DNA of 64,000 bases from Oscillospiraceae bacterium (GCA_910574635.1 CAJTCG010000002.1:186001-250000); one strand, 5' to 3'; positions 15,379-24,800 are shown, numbered from the stretch's first letter. Translations and numbers: made by a program. The notes: generated from the letters alone by a model not told the origin.

Positions 15379-15549
15379 CTACGAAAAATTGATTTCTGAA
15401 TGATGAAATTCCCACCCATTCGTACAGCGCACGAACACATGCCTGCAGAATGGGTTGATTTTGATGGCAGCTACTGTCAGCGTTCCTTTGCTTCCTCGAA
15501 TCCTGACGTGACTGCCTGTACGAAGACACAATGCGTCCCAATAACTCAC
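15379..15549 (-). CDS. Small hypothetical protein, 56 aa, GTG start
   Basis: The GTG at 15549 has GAGGAGG 5 nt before it and a CATA promoter at 15578-15605. The product is basic with two Cys, and the segment GSHVRIRGSKGTLTVAAIKI suggests a small beta domain (SH3-like). It leads the cmk transcript. The frame is open far upstream, but that stretch covers promoters and a gene on the other strand. Confidence 0.6.
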   Translation of the reverse strand: MSYWDALCLRTGSHVRIRGSKGTLTVAAIKINPFCRHVFVRCTNGWEFHHSEINFS

Positions 15550-15577
15550 GGCATTCCTCCTCGTTTGATTTTCTCCT

Positions 15578-15605
15578 ATTCTATGCGTTCTCCCGGAATA
15601 CGATT
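15578..15605 (-). promoter_or_regulatory. CATA-type element promoter (divergent pair, left)
   Basis: On the minus strand, AATCG then GCATAGAAT (15578-15586), 18-nt spacing. Its -35 overlaps that of the plus-strand promoter at 15597. Confidence 0.75.
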
Positions 15606-15624
15606 TTTGGCGAACGCATAACAT
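15597..15624 (+). promoter_or_regulatory. CATA-type element promoter (divergent pair, right)
   Basis: AATACG then GCATAACAT (15616-15624), 18-nt spacing. It shares nine bases with the opposite promoter. Confidence 0.75.
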
Positions 15625-15678
15625 GGCCCATCGTTCAGCATTGGCATACATAATTAAATAGTATAAGGAGACTGCATC

Positions 15679-15885
15679 ATGAAATTCCCCATCACGAATG
15701 CCCTCAACATCCTTGCTGTCATTCTCATCCTCGCCGTTATCCTCTGTGCCGATGGCCTGATGGACGCCCTGGGCATCCTGTTCCTGCCCGTTGGGCTCGC
15801 GACGCTTGCGCTGGCCTTCTTCATCCTGGGCGCCACCGAGGTTCTTGGCCGGCGGTATATCTGGATTGGCCGCCACAGTGCCTGA
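15679..15885 (+). CDS. Small membrane protein, 68 aa
   Basis: Two hydrophobic segments (ILAVILILAVILCA and LGILFLPVGLATLALAFFILGA) predict a two-helix hairpin in the membrane. TAAGGAG precedes the ATG. It is monocistronic, with its own promoter and terminator. Function is unknown. Confidence 0.65.
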   Translation: MKFPITNALNILAVILILAVILCADGLMDALGILFLPVGLATLALAFFILGATEVLGRRYIWIGRHSA

Positions 15886-15892
15886 GAGCCAA

Positions 15893-15936
15893 ACCCCGTT
15901 TCCGGATTTTTCCGGAGACGGGGCTCTTTTTTTGTT
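15893..15936 (+). terminator. Rho-independent terminator
   Basis: An ACCCCGTTTCCGGA/TCCGGAGACGGGGCT hairpin and a T-run. It resembles the terminator at 17971, part of a duplicated terminator-promoter-leader block. Confidence 0.85.
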
Positions 15937-15943
15937 TTTGTAT

Positions 15944-15971
15944 AATTGATTTTCTCGGGTTTGCATAGTAT
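15944..15971 (+). promoter_or_regulatory. CATA-type promoter interrupted by the IS
   Basis: AATTGATTTT then GCATAGTAT (15963-15971), 18-nt spacing. It is nearly identical to the promoter of the SLH gene at 18019. The TnpB element begins a few bases downstream, cutting it off from its leader, which resumes at about 17560. Confidence 0.7.
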
Positions 15972-16158
15972 TTAATAGTTGGGTGCTGGAAGTTTCGCTT
16001 ACTTGTATTTGAGATGAAAATACCAGCTATGCAAGCCTGAAAAGTGCATCTTTGGAACGGTTCTTACTTCGTGGAGACGATAGGCTCCACCAGTGAAGAA
16101 AATATCCTAAAATACATTGAGCGGCAGAAAACCTGTCAGCTCTGAAAGGAGGGCCTTC

Positions 16159-17409
16159 ATGAGTGTAGGTCAAAAAGATGAAGCAAAAGCCGCAGCCGTC
16201 ACCATGAAGGCCTATCGCTTTGCTGGAAGCCCAACGCCGGAGCAGGCTCATCTATTAAGCCAATTTGCCGGAAGCTGCCGTTTTATGTGGAACCGAATGC
16301 TTGCGGACATCAATGCAAGCTATGAGGCTGGAGAAAAATACTCCTGCCCAACCCCGGCAAAATATAAGGACGTTCCCGGCCTGGAGTGGCTCAAGAACAT
16401 GGATTCTTTGGGGCTCGCCAACGTGCAGCTGCATTTGGATGCCGCCTTCAAGCGGTTCTTCAAGAGCTGCGCCGGCGGACCCTTTGCTGGCCATCCCAGC
16501 TTCAAGAAGAAGCACGAATCAACAGATTCTTATACAACAAATCTGGCAAATAAGAAGCACCCAAACATTTTCTTGGATGGGTGTCTGCTTAAACTGCCCA
16601 AAATCAAGGAGCCCATTCGCCTTCGCCTGCATCGGCAGGTGGAGCCCGGCGGCCTTCTGAAAAGTGTAACGGTGACCCACGAAGCCACAGGTAAGTGGTA
16701 TTTCTCTCTGTTGTTTGAGTACCCGAAGCAGGAATCTACTGCGGTACCGGCCAAGAACAAGGAGCAGTTGCGGCACATTGGACTGGATATGTCTCTGCCG
16801 AAGCTGTACGTAGATTCTAATGGCAATGTTGCCGATTTCTATAAGCCATACCGGAAGGTAGAGGCCAAAATCGCCAGAGAACAGCGCAAACTGTCCCATA
16901 TGGTCAAAGGAAGCAATAACTACAACAAGCAGAAACAGCGCATCGCCAAGCTGCACGCGAAAGCCAAGCGTCAGCGCAACGACATGCTGCATAAGCTCTC
17001 CTTCCGCCTGACGGAACAGTATGACGTTATCAGCATCGAGGACCTGGATATGGCGGCTATCAAGCAAAGCCTTCATTTCGGGAAATCCGCAAGCGATAAC
17101 GGCTGGGGAAATTTCACCCGGATGCTTGCCTATAAAGCCGTGTGGAAAGGCAAGCATATCGTCAAGGTCGACAAGTGGTTCCCCTCCAGCAAGACGTGCT
17201 GCAAATGCGGCCACATCCACAAAGAGCTCACGCTGAGCGATAGATTATATTGCTGCCCGAATTGTGGCAACCTCATGGACAGAGACCATCAGGCGGCAAT
17301 TAACATAGATAAGGAGGGCTTCCGCCTCTTTTGTGAGGAACTGCCCTCCGGATGCGGGGACTCGCCCCGCGCAGAGCTTTCAGCTCACCCGCAGCCTTCG
17401 GCTGCTTAA
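16159..17409 (+). CDS. tnpB: TnpB, RNA-guided endonuclease of IS605 elements
   Basis: The 416-aa length is typical. The RuvC residues look intact: Asp in GLDMSLPKLY, Glu in ISIEDLDM, and Asp in MDRDHQAAINI. A zinc ribbon lies between them (CCKCG...CCPNCG). The N-terminal part is the usual HTH_OrfB region (FAGSPTPEQAHLLSQFAGSCRFMWN). Family knowledge: TnpB binds an RNA from the right end and cuts DNA next to a short motif, aiding retention of the element. The ATG at 16159 is chosen for AAAGGAGGG before it. It overlaps the start of the RNA scaffold. Confidence 0.9.
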   Translation: MSVGQKDEAKAAAVTMKAYRFAGSPTPEQAHLLSQFAGSCRFMWNRMLADINASYEAGEKYSCPTPAKYKDVPGLEWLKNMDSLGLANVQLHLDAAFKRFFKSCAGGPFAGHPSFKKKHESTDSYTTNLANKKHPNIFLDGCLLKLPKIKEPIRLRLHRQVEPGGLLKSVTVTHEATGKWYFSLLFEYPKQESTAVPAKNKEQLRHIGLDMSLPKLYVDSNGNVADFYKPYRKVEAKIAREQRKLSHMVKGSNNYNKQKQRIAKLHAKAKRQRNDMLHKLSFRLTEQYDVISIEDLDMAAIKQSLHFGKSASDNGWGNFTRMLAYKAVWKGKHIVKVDKWFPSSKTCCKCGHIHKELTLSDRLYCCPNCGNLMDRDHQAAINIDKEGFRLFCEELPSGCGDSPRAELSAHPQPSAA

Positions 17410-17559
17410 CCAGTGGTTCACTGGGGATAGCTTGCACTACTACGGCTTGGATGGTCGGTATCATCCTGTAAGACCGGTTAAACAAGTAAAAAGAAAAGCA
17501 CTTTGGGAGAAATCTCAAACTTGCTTGGAAGCTCGGTTACTTGTAGCCGAGTAGTTCAC
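17402..17559 (+). ncRNA. omegaRNA / right end of the TnpB element (with guide starting at 17560)
   Basis: It begins in the last codons of tnpB and contains a conserved segment (TGCACTACTACGGC, then GGTCGGTATCATCCTGTAA) and ends with TAGTTCAC. A diverged second copy lies at 17749-17900. By family rules the guide is the sequence right after the end, starting GCTAGGGATACCTC. Confidence 0.65.
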
Positions 17560-17682
17560 GCTAGGGATACCTCTCCGGCAATTTCCCAAAAACGTAAAGG
17601 AGTTTCTGCGTTTCGGCTATTGAGAGGGTTTTCTGACTTGCAAAAGCCCTGTGGAAGGGGCAACTCTGGAAAGGAGGGTTTT

Positions 17683-17900
17683 CGAGACTGGCCTCTGAAT
17701 GTGGGGACAAATCTCGCTCTGAGCCATCGGGTTGACCGCAACTTCCATCTGCTTAACCAGTGGTTTACCGGGAATAGCCTGCACTACTACGGCATGAATG
17801 GTCGGTATCATCCTGTAAGACCGGCTAAACGAGAGAAAAGTAATTTGAGGACAACCTCAAACTTGCTTGGAAGCCCAGCTACTTATAACCAGTAGTTCAC
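17683..17900 (+). ncRNA. Second, tnpB-less omegaRNA copy (IS remnant)
   Basis: From 17749 it matches the right end at 17402 (CTGCTTAACCAGTGGTT, GCACTACTACGGCATG, GGTCGGTATCATCCTGTAA, CAAACTTGCTTGGAAGC, TAGTTCAC). The ~65 nt before it resemble the 3' end of tnpB, but no tnpB frame is left. It could be a non-autonomous element or a decayed copy whose RNA still serves TnpB in trans. Its guide would start TCTGTGAAGAAC. Confidence 0.55.
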
Positions 17901-17970
17901 TCTGTGAAGAACAAAATCCCTAAGGGGTGCCGTTACATTTAGGTTGGCTGCCGCAAAGTATAAAAGATAA

Positions 17971-18008
17971 GCCCGCTTCCAAACTTTCCCGGAGGCGGGA
18001 TTCTTTTT
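17971..18008 (+). terminator. Rho-independent terminator
   Basis: A GCCCGCTTCC...GGAGGCGGG hairpin plus TTCTTTTT, similar to that at 15893. Confidence 0.8.
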
Positions 18009-18018
18009 CGTTTTGTAT

Positions 18019-18046
18019 AATTAAATTTCAGAGGTTTGCATAGTAT
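18019..18046 (+). promoter_or_regulatory. CATA-type element promoter
   Basis: AATTAAATTT then GCATAGTAT (18038-18046), 18-nt spacing. It lies 58 nt before the SLH-protein ATG. Confidence 0.75.
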
Positions 18047-18104
18047 TTACGTCAGGGATACCTCTCCAGCAATTTTTCGAAAAATGAAAAGGAGGATTTC
18101 ATCA

Positions 18105-20723
18105 ATGAAGAGTAGAATCTCTAAGGCAATCTCGGCTCTGTTGTGCCTCACCCTGATGGCCTCTCTTCTGGTTGCGCCCGCAAGCGCTGCCGAGACTGAG
18201 AACACCATCCGGGCGGACTACAATGGGGCCCAGGCTTACCTCGAAAACTACCCCAGCGGGTACAACGTCCAGGGCGTGCAGCTGCTGGACATCGGCGTTG
18301 GCGTTGATGCAGAGGTGACCGTTTCCAGCGGCGCCTATACTGAGACTTCCAGCACCCGGCCCATCACCATGAGCGGCACGCTGCCCAACGGCACCGTGTA
18401 CAGCCTGACGGAGAACAACAGTCGTATCGTATCCCTTTCGACTAGCGGCTCCGGCTTGCTGGACGATATTGCGGTTTCCGTTCGGACCACGCCCCACTCC
18501 TACACCGTGACGGCCAACTCCGGCCCTGTCGGGTTCAAGGACAACCTCGGCTCCACCGGCACCCCCACCTGCGCTGTCTCCAAGGACAGCCAGTTTGTGG
18601 ATGGCAACGGCAGCTGGGCGGTAACCTTCAATCCCAATGACGGCCAGATTATCCAGTCCCTGAATATCCGAGACAGCATCAGCGGGCAGAATATTGTCGC
18701 TGTCAGCAAGGACTCTGTGACTGTCGCCGGCACCGACATTCAGATTTCCCGCTCCGCCAGCGGCGCTGTTACGGTTTCCGCGGCCCATGCCGCCGGTGAT
18801 GTGTATATCACCGCGCTGACTGTTGAGAAAGCTGCTCAGCTGACCCTGGAAGTCACCACTGGCACTGGCATCAGCTCTGATATCGCCACGGGCGCCGTGG
18901 ATGTTGGAACTGCCAAGAACATCACTTTCACTCCCGCTTCCGGCTTCTTTGTGGACAGTATCACCATCACTGACGGTGGCATCACCCGCACTCTGGGCGC
19001 CACCGACAGGAGCGTGGTCGTGAACGGCCACACCTACAGCGTCGAGAGAGCCCTGAATGGCAAGGTTGTCCTGGCCGTGCCGGCTATGAACAGCAACGTC
19101 AGCATCCAGGCCGCCTCTGCCGCGAATAAGGGCTATTTGGTGATTGACGCCAATCGGGACATCACCTGCAACTATCCCCGTACTTCTTTCATTTCCACTG
19201 GCCGCAACTACGACATCCGCCTCGATACGAAGGATGACGATGTTATCATCGACCACGTGACTATCGAGACGGCTACCGATAAGGTGACGGTGGACCGCGA
19301 CACCTACCGGTTCTATCTGGACGGTCGCTACAGCTACGTCTCTTATGACGGCAGTTCTGTTCATTTCAGTGTCTATGTGTCCAGCAGCATGAGAATCACG
19401 GTTCACAGCAAGGATTCCTACCACACCGTGACCCTCAAGACGGACTCCGGCGCCCGGTTTGATGGCAAGTCCAGCTTCCGTGTGGAGGATGGCGATACGG
19501 AGGAAGTTACCTTCTATCCCGTTGACAACGAGACCATCCAGAAGATTTCCGTTACCCGGAATGGTTCCACCACTACGGCCAAGGTTTCTGCTGGTTACAT
19601 CATGGTCAACGGCGTCCGCTGCCCCATCGACAAGGCTTCCAACGGCTCCGTGACTGTCCGGCTCAAGGACATCTCCGCTAATCTGACCGTCAAGGCCATT
19701 ACCGGCGCGGTGGATAAGCTGGACTACACCGTGACCGCTTCTTCCGACAGTGGCGCGACTGTTTCTAAGCAGTACACCTATGTGAACTCTGGCCGGAGCG
19801 CCAGCGTCACCTTCACCCCCGTGAAGAACTGGGAGATTGAGTCCATCGTTATCACCCGCGGCAGCAAGTCTTACACCGTGAAGGCCTCTGAAACCTCCAT
19901 GAACATCAACGGCACCCGGCACTCTATTACTTGGAACCGGAATGGCAAGGTAACTGTTGATTTGAAGAACATCACTGCCGACATGAGCGTCCGGGCGGAG
20001 ACGAACTATGTTGCTCCTACACCTACTCCGCCAGATATCACCATCACACCTCCTGCTAAGCCCACTTTCACCACCCACAACGCCTACCTGAATGGCTACG
20101 CTGGTAATCTGTTCCAGCCCTATAAGACCACAACCCGCGCTCAGGCGGTTGTTATGCTGGTCCGGGCTTTCTACGGAATGAACGATGCCACCATCCGCAG
20201 CTACGGTGCTACCCAGGTGTTCTCCGATGTGCCTACGACTGAGTGGTTTGCCCCCTATCTGTCCTTCGCGTACAACCAGGGCATTATCACCAACCTCTCT
20301 GGCACTGCCGGCAGGTTCCGCCCCTATGCGGCCATCACCCGTGCTGAGTTCACTGAGTTGGCTTGCCGATTCTCCGGCGTGACGCCCTCCGGCAACTACG
20401 GCTACGTGTTCCCGGATGTTGCCGCTGGCCATGTGAACTACAACAGCATCGGCTACGCTGCTTCCAAGGGCTGGGCCAATGGCTACACCGACGGAAACTT
20501 CCGCCCCAATCAGGTTATCTCCCGCGCGGAGATTGCCGTCATGACCAACCGCGTGCTGGGCCGTTCTGCTGATAAGACTTTTATCACCAACAACGCCGCC
20601 TCTCTGCGGACCTTTGCGGATATCCCCGTGGGCTACTGGGCCTACTACGACATCATCGAGGCCGCCAACTCCCATAACTGCACTGGCAACTACGGCAGTG
20701 AGGTCTGGGCTGGCATCCTCTAA
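18105..20723 (+). CDS. Secreted surface protein with beta-repeats and three SLH domains, 872 aa
   Basis: A signal peptide (MKSRISK, hydrophobic core, cleavage near ASA-AE) precedes a Thr/Ser/Val-rich region of four to five loosely repeated beta domains (pattern: VTFTP, then I..I.IT.G). From about residue 655 come three S-layer homology domains (FQPYKTTTRAQAVVMLVRAF; FRPYAAITRAEFTELACRF; FRPNQVISRAEIAVMTNRVL). SLH domains bind pyruvylated cell-wall polymer. AAGGAGG lies before the ATG at 18105. Inference: an adhesin or mating-surface protein displayed by carriers. A long antisense frame here is a codon-bias shadow. Confidence 0.85.
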   Translation: MKSRISKAISALLCLTLMASLLVAPASAAETENTIRADYNGAQAYLENYPSGYNVQGVQLLDIGVGVDAEVTVSSGAYTETSSTRPITMSGTLPNGTVYSLTENNSRIVSLSTSGSGLLDDIAVSVRTTPHSYTVTANSGPVGFKDNLGSTGTPTCAVSKDSQFVDGNGSWAVTFNPNDGQIIQSLNIRDSISGQNIVAVSKDSVTVAGTDIQISRSASGAVTVSAAHAAGDVYITALTVEKAAQLTLEVTTGTGISSDIATGAVDVGTAKNITFTPASGFFVDSITITDGGITRTLGATDRSVVVNGHTYSVERALNGKVVLAVPAMNSNVSIQAASAANKGYLVIDANRDITCNYPRTSFISTGRNYDIRLDTKDDDVIIDHVTIETATDKVTVDRDTYRFYLDGRYSYVSYDGSSVHFSVYVSSSMRITVHSKDSYHTVTLKTDSGARFDGKSSFRVEDGDTEEVTFYPVDNETIQKISVTRNGSTTTAKVSAGYIMVNGVRCPIDKASNGSVTVRLKDISANLTVKAITGAVDKLDYTVTASSDSGATVSKQYTYVNSGRSASVTFTPVKNWEIESIVITRGSKSYTVKASETSMNINGTRHSITWNRNGKVTVDLKNITADMSVRAETNYVAPTPTPPDITITPPAKPTFTTHNAYLNGYAGNLFQPYKTTTRAQAVVMLVRAFYGMNDATIRSYGATQVFSDVPTTEWFAPYLSFAYNQGIITNLSGTAGRFRPYAAITRAEFTELACRFSGVTPSGNYGYVFPDVAAGHVNYNSIGYAASKGWANGYTDGNFRPNQVISRAEIAVMTNRVLGRSADKTFITNNAASLRTFADIPVGYWAYYDIIEAANSHNCTGNYGSEVWAGIL

Positions 20724-20739
20724 TATCCCGACTGACAGC

Positions 20740-20776
20740 AGGTGCTGGGGAGAAATCCCCGGCGCCTTCTTTTTTC
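20740..20776 (+). terminator. Rho-independent terminator
   Basis: An AGGTGCTGGGGA/TCCCCGGCGCCTT hairpin with a T-run. A close relative is at 21138. Confidence 0.85.
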
Positions 20777-20906
20777 GGTGGCTCCGCACCGTTTACCCTA
20801 TTTTTTCGTTTATATATTGTAGACCCGCAATAAAACTGCCCTGCAATTTGTATGGCAGTTTTGCTTCGCAGGAGAAACTCGCGGGACTCAGAAAGAGAGG
20901 AATATT

Positions 20907-21101
20907 TTGATAACCAGACAGGAGCAGTTACTTCGAGCTATCCACAATGCAGTGATGGCTAACCCTGAGCTGCTTTTCCACGACAGCCGGCAGCTGAGGT
21001 ATTGCCCAAAGTGGCTTCTTGTCACCATAGCTCGCTTGATTCGGACTCTGCCTCCAAGATTGGGCGACGCTTTTCTGAATTGGCTAGGGACAAACATCTA
21101 A
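20907..21101 (+). CDS. Small basic hypothetical protein, 64 aa, TTG start
   Basis: The TTG at 20907 follows GAGAGG by 6 nt. The product is basic and amphipathic (LRAIHNAVMANPELLF, then LLVTIARLIRTLPPRLG). An AAAACTGCC/GGCAGTTTT inverted repeat lies upstream at 20832-20863 as a possible 5' hairpin. No CATA promoter is seen; expression may rely on the AT-rich TTTATATATTGTA at about 20810. I do not recognise the family. Confidence 0.45.
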   Translation: MITRQEQLLRAIHNAVMANPELLFHDSRQLRYCPKWLLVTIARLIRTLPPRLGDAFLNWLGTNI

Positions 21102-21137
21102 CAAACATATACTCAATTACTAACCGCTTAACGCACT

Positions 21138-21177
21138 AAGAGGCACTGGGGAGAAATCCCTGGTACCTCTTTTTTTG
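21138..21177 (+). terminator. Rho-independent terminator
   Basis: An AGAGGCACTGGGGA/TCCCTGGTACCTCT hairpin followed by TTTTTTT. Confidence 0.85.
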
Positions 21178-21191
21178 CGTTTTAGGGCTGT

Positions 21192-21247
21192 TTGACAAAA
21201 GAGAATGGCGGCGGCTTAGGGAGCTGATTTCTAACGGCCCGACACTG
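21192..21247 (-). repeat. 57-bp intergenic module, copy 4
   Basis: On plus it reads TTGACAAAAGAGAAT ... CCCGACACTG. It ends 14 nt before the promoter at 21262. Confidence 0.6.
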
Positions 21248-21261
21248 CCATGGTAAGGGGT

Positions 21262-21289
21262 AATCGTTTCCGGAGACTTTGCATATCAT
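21262..21289 (+). promoter_or_regulatory. CATA-type element promoter, upstream of a tandem pair
   Basis: AATCGTTT then GCATATCAT (21281-21289), 18-nt spacing. Confidence 0.7.
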
Positions 21290-21327
21290 ACGGAAGATTC
21301 CGGGAAAAACCATCGTGTTTCCCGGCG

Positions 21328-21355
21328 AATCAACTTCAAACCGTCCGCATATCAT
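21328..21355 (+). promoter_or_regulatory. CATA-type element promoter, downstream of a tandem pair
   Basis: AATCAACTT then GCATATCAT (21347-21355), 18-nt spacing. It lies 67 nt before the GTG at 21423. Confidence 0.7.
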
Positions 21356-21422
21356 ACACTCACCAACTACAAAAAAGGAGGGTTGCAACAATTTCTCAGA
21401 AGGGAGGAGGTGTGAAAACAAA

Positions 21423-21749
21423 GTGAGCAGCATCTCCAACAAAACCATCGGCGAATACCTGGAAAGCCAGGGAATCCGCCATTCCAACATCGGGTTTAAG
21501 TACCTGATGCTGGGAATCCGCGTCTCATTGGACGGTAAAGTGAACTACGCGAGAATCAACTCTGTCTATGAGGAAATCGGACGGCAGGCCGGCGTGACAG
21601 TGGGCCAGGTCGACTGCGCTATCCGGAGCGTTATCCGGAAAACAGAGAACCCTGTTTCGAACAAGGAGTTCCTGATTCGGGCGGTCGATACCCTGACCTG
21701 GAGCCATGACGCCGACGCGTCCATCCCGCTGCCCAGTCAATCCGGCTAA
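21423..21749 (+). CDS. Spo0A C-terminal-domain-like DNA-binding protein, 108 aa
   Basis: The stretch LESQGIRHSNIGFKYLMLGIRV ... INSVYEEIGRQAGVTVGQVDCAIRSVIRKT follows the Spo0A C-terminal domain pattern (GI..H..G..YL..AI, then Y..IA......VERAIRHAI). There is no receiver domain, so activity would not depend on phosphorylation. The GTG at 21423 is the only start close to the GGGAGGAGG site (12 nt, rather long). Two tandem CATA promoters precede it. Inference: an element regulator, or a competitor of host Spo0A at 0A boxes. A second such protein is at 40572. Confidence 0.65.
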   Translation: MSSISNKTIGEYLESQGIRHSNIGFKYLMLGIRVSLDGKVNYARINSVYEEIGRQAGVTVGQVDCAIRSVIRKTENPVSNKEFLIRAVDTLTWSHDADASIPLPSQSG

Positions 21750-21775
21750 TTGTTTCTCTCTGAACTGCATACCAT
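21748..21775 (+). promoter_or_regulatory. CATA-type element promoter
   Basis: AATTGTTT then GCATACCAT (21767-21775), 18-nt spacing. It overlaps the stop codon of the Spo0A-C gene and drives the Cna-B giant gene. Confidence 0.75.
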
Positions 21776-21829
21776 GAACTCGCCGGTTTCTCCGGCAAGT
21801 TGATTAGAAAAAGGAGGTAAATTACCAAC

Positions 21830-24800
21830 ATGAAGAGATTCACGAAGTGGCTCTCTGGCATGATGGCTGTCATTATGCTGCTGGGTTTGCTCCCCACTGC
21901 CGCGTTTGCGGTGGAATCCGGGGATAATCCTTCCAGCGGCGCTAAGACCGCCATTACGGTTACGACCCAGGATGCCCAGCAGCCGACCAAGAAGATTGGC
22001 AATTGCGGCATCAAGCTGGAGCGCGTAACCTCCGGCCGCTATGAGAGCTTCGGTATCAAGCAGACCACGAACCAAGGCACCGCTACCTGGGGAAGCCTGG
22101 AGCCTGGCTGGTACCGGATTACGCAGGTTACTGTAGCCGAAGGCTATAAGACCAACAACGCCCCCATTGTGCGGTGGTTCGGTTCCGATGAGAGCATGCA
22201 TGAAGTGACCATCGAGAACTATTCTCAGCGCAGCCTGACCATCAAGCGCATGACCAACGCCACGACTCCCGTCAAGGATGCGAAGTTTGAGGTGCGGGAT
22301 ACCAACGGCGGCATCGTGGCAACTCTTACCACTGATTCCACCGGTACCGCATACCTGCCCTTCATCGCCCCTGGCGACTACACCGTGACTGAGGTCTTCA
22401 CCCCCACCGGCGTTGACCCCGTGTCTGTCGCCAAGAACCCTCAGTCCCTGCATGTCCAGCAGGCTGACAGCGGCGACTACGCGCTGATGTTCGACAGCAG
22501 CGAGCAGCCTTCTCTGCTCATTCACTATCTGGAGCGCGTATCTCACAAGGGCATCGCCGGCGCCGTCTTCTCTCTGTACCGTGAGCCCGACGAGCTGATT
22601 CAGGCCAACATCAAGACGGACGCCTCTGGTTTGGCCACCGTGTCCAACCTGAAAGCTGGCACCTATACCCTGCGGCAGACCTACATGCCCGAGGGCTATG
22701 TGAACAAGCTCGAATCCACGGACTTCAAGGTCACCGTCGGAAATGACGGCAATATCATCAAGACCTTCTACGGCGACATCCCCGCCACCGTGACCATTCT
22801 GGTCGCTGATTCCCAGACTGGGCTCCCCCTGGCTGGCGCGGAGGTGAAGCTGTACTCCCAGGGCAACAAGCTGGTTGCCGGTCCTCAGAAGACCAACGGC
22901 GAGGGTCTCGTGACGTTCGCAGGCATCGCTGACGGCAACTATACTGTTGTTGTCGACGGCGCTCCCCGTGGCTATGTCATGGACTCCACCACGATGTCCA
23001 TCACGGTTTCTGCTAACCAGGACATTCAGGAGGTCTTCACCGCGACCATCGCCGCCAGCCTCTGCATCTACCTGCAGGATGAGACCGGCAAGCCCCTGGT
23101 GGGCGATTTTACCGTCCGGCACCAGAATGGCACCAAGGTTGGCACCTATAAGACCGGCGTCAACGGCGAAATCGTCATTCCTGACCTTGCCGACGGCTAC
23201 TATGTGGTCGAGCAGAACACGGCCCCCGCTGGCTATGTGATGACCAACGCCACTCAGACTGTTCGGGTCACCGCCGGCCGCATGGCTGAGCTGACCTTCA
23301 TCAACCGCGACAAGCCTTTCATTGTTGTGAACGGCTACATTTCCAAGACCACCATCGGTGTCCCCGCCGCCACCTATGAGCTGCGCGACACCAACAACAA
23401 CTTCATCATGTCTTCGTCCGCCGATGCCAACGGCCAGGTCATCTTCGAGGACCTGACTCCCGGCAATTACGTCATCAAGTGCGTCAATGTCCCCGAGGGT
23501 TATACGCTGGTGACAAACGCTCAGACGGTTACCGTGACGAAGCAGAAGGCTGGTCAGGCGACGTTCTTCTTTGACCGTCACTCCAGCATCATTGTCAACG
23601 CCCTGGACAGTGTGACCGGCGACCCGCTGGTGGGCACGATGTTCCAGGTCCGCAACGAGAACGGCACCGTCATTGAGCTGATTACCACCTCCATCGACGG
23701 CGTGGCCGTGACCAAGACTCTGACCCCCGGCAAGTACATTGTCCAGGAGTACTACGCTCCCGAGGGCTATGTTGCCGACACCAACTTCCAGACCGTCATG
23801 GTGGAGAACAACAAGACCTCCGTCATGACCTTCACCCAGAGCAAGAAGCCCGTCATCGTCATCTACGCTTGCGACGCTGACTACATGCCCCTGGTTGGCG
23901 TGCAGTACACCGTCCTCGATGGCGTTACCGGCAAGCAGGTTGCGAGCTTTGTGACGGATACCTCCGGCACGGCTACCACTTCTCCGCTTGAGCCCGGCAG
24001 CTACATCGTCAAGCAAATGAACGACCCCGAGGGCTATATCCTGACCACTTCTTACCAGATGCCTGTTACGGTGACGGGCGACGCCGCTACCTATGTGACG
24101 TTCCCCCATTACACTCAGGATGTCGTGTCCATCGCTACTGTTGACATCACCACCCGCAATCCCGTGGGCGGCGCCCAGTACGAGGTTACGAATCTGAACA
24201 CCAACTGGAAGGGCACCTTCACCGCCAGTGCCAGCGGCACTGTTGAGGTTGGCCATCTGGAGCCCGGCAAGTATCTCGTGAAGCAAACCCACGCCCCCGA
24301 GGGCTATCGCATCTGCACCGAGAGCCAGACCATCGAGGTCGTCTCCGGCAGAGCCCTGAACCTCACGTTCGCCAACTACAAGCTGTCCGGCATCGCCATT
24401 GAGGCGGTTGTTCAGGGAAGCCACACCAAGCTGGCCAATGTCACCTTCGAGATTTATGACGAGAACAACAAACAGGTGTTCCATGGCACCACGGACGCCT
24501 CCGGTTATCTCTCTACCGACACCCTGGCCGCTGGCAAGTACACCATCAAGCAGCTGGCTACTCCCGATGGCTACACCGCTGTCGAGACCACCAAGGTTGT
24601 CACCGTCTCCTATGACGAGCTGACCACGGTCGTATTCGAGAACAAGGTCCACACCAGTCTCGTGATTGAGCTGGTTGATTCTGAGAATAAGGCCCCTCTG
24701 GCCGGTTCCCGGTTCAAGATTGAGAGCATTGACGGCGCTTACTCCACCACCGTCGTTACCGATGAGGGCGGCACCGCCACCGTCACCGGCCTCGCCGCTG

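Larger units (their letters stand above)
15976..17559 (+). mobile_element. IS605-family TnpB-only insertion (IS1341-like)
   Basis: The left end is placed by comparing the flank with the duplicated leader at 18019-18075, where similarity stops after TAGTATTTA. A hairpin (GTGGAG...CTCCAC, 16073-16092) lies in the left end. The right end is the RNA scaffold ending TAGTTCAC at 17559, after which leader-like sequence resumes. No TnpA transposase is present, so movement would need one in trans. Exact ends are uncertain by a few bases. Confidence 0.65.

Noticed and set aside
18102..20789. Long antisense open frame opposite the SLH gene
   Set aside because: It mirrors the sense gene's codon bias, has no ribosome site and gives a low-complexity Val/Gly/His product. 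The sense strand has a signal peptide and SLH domains.
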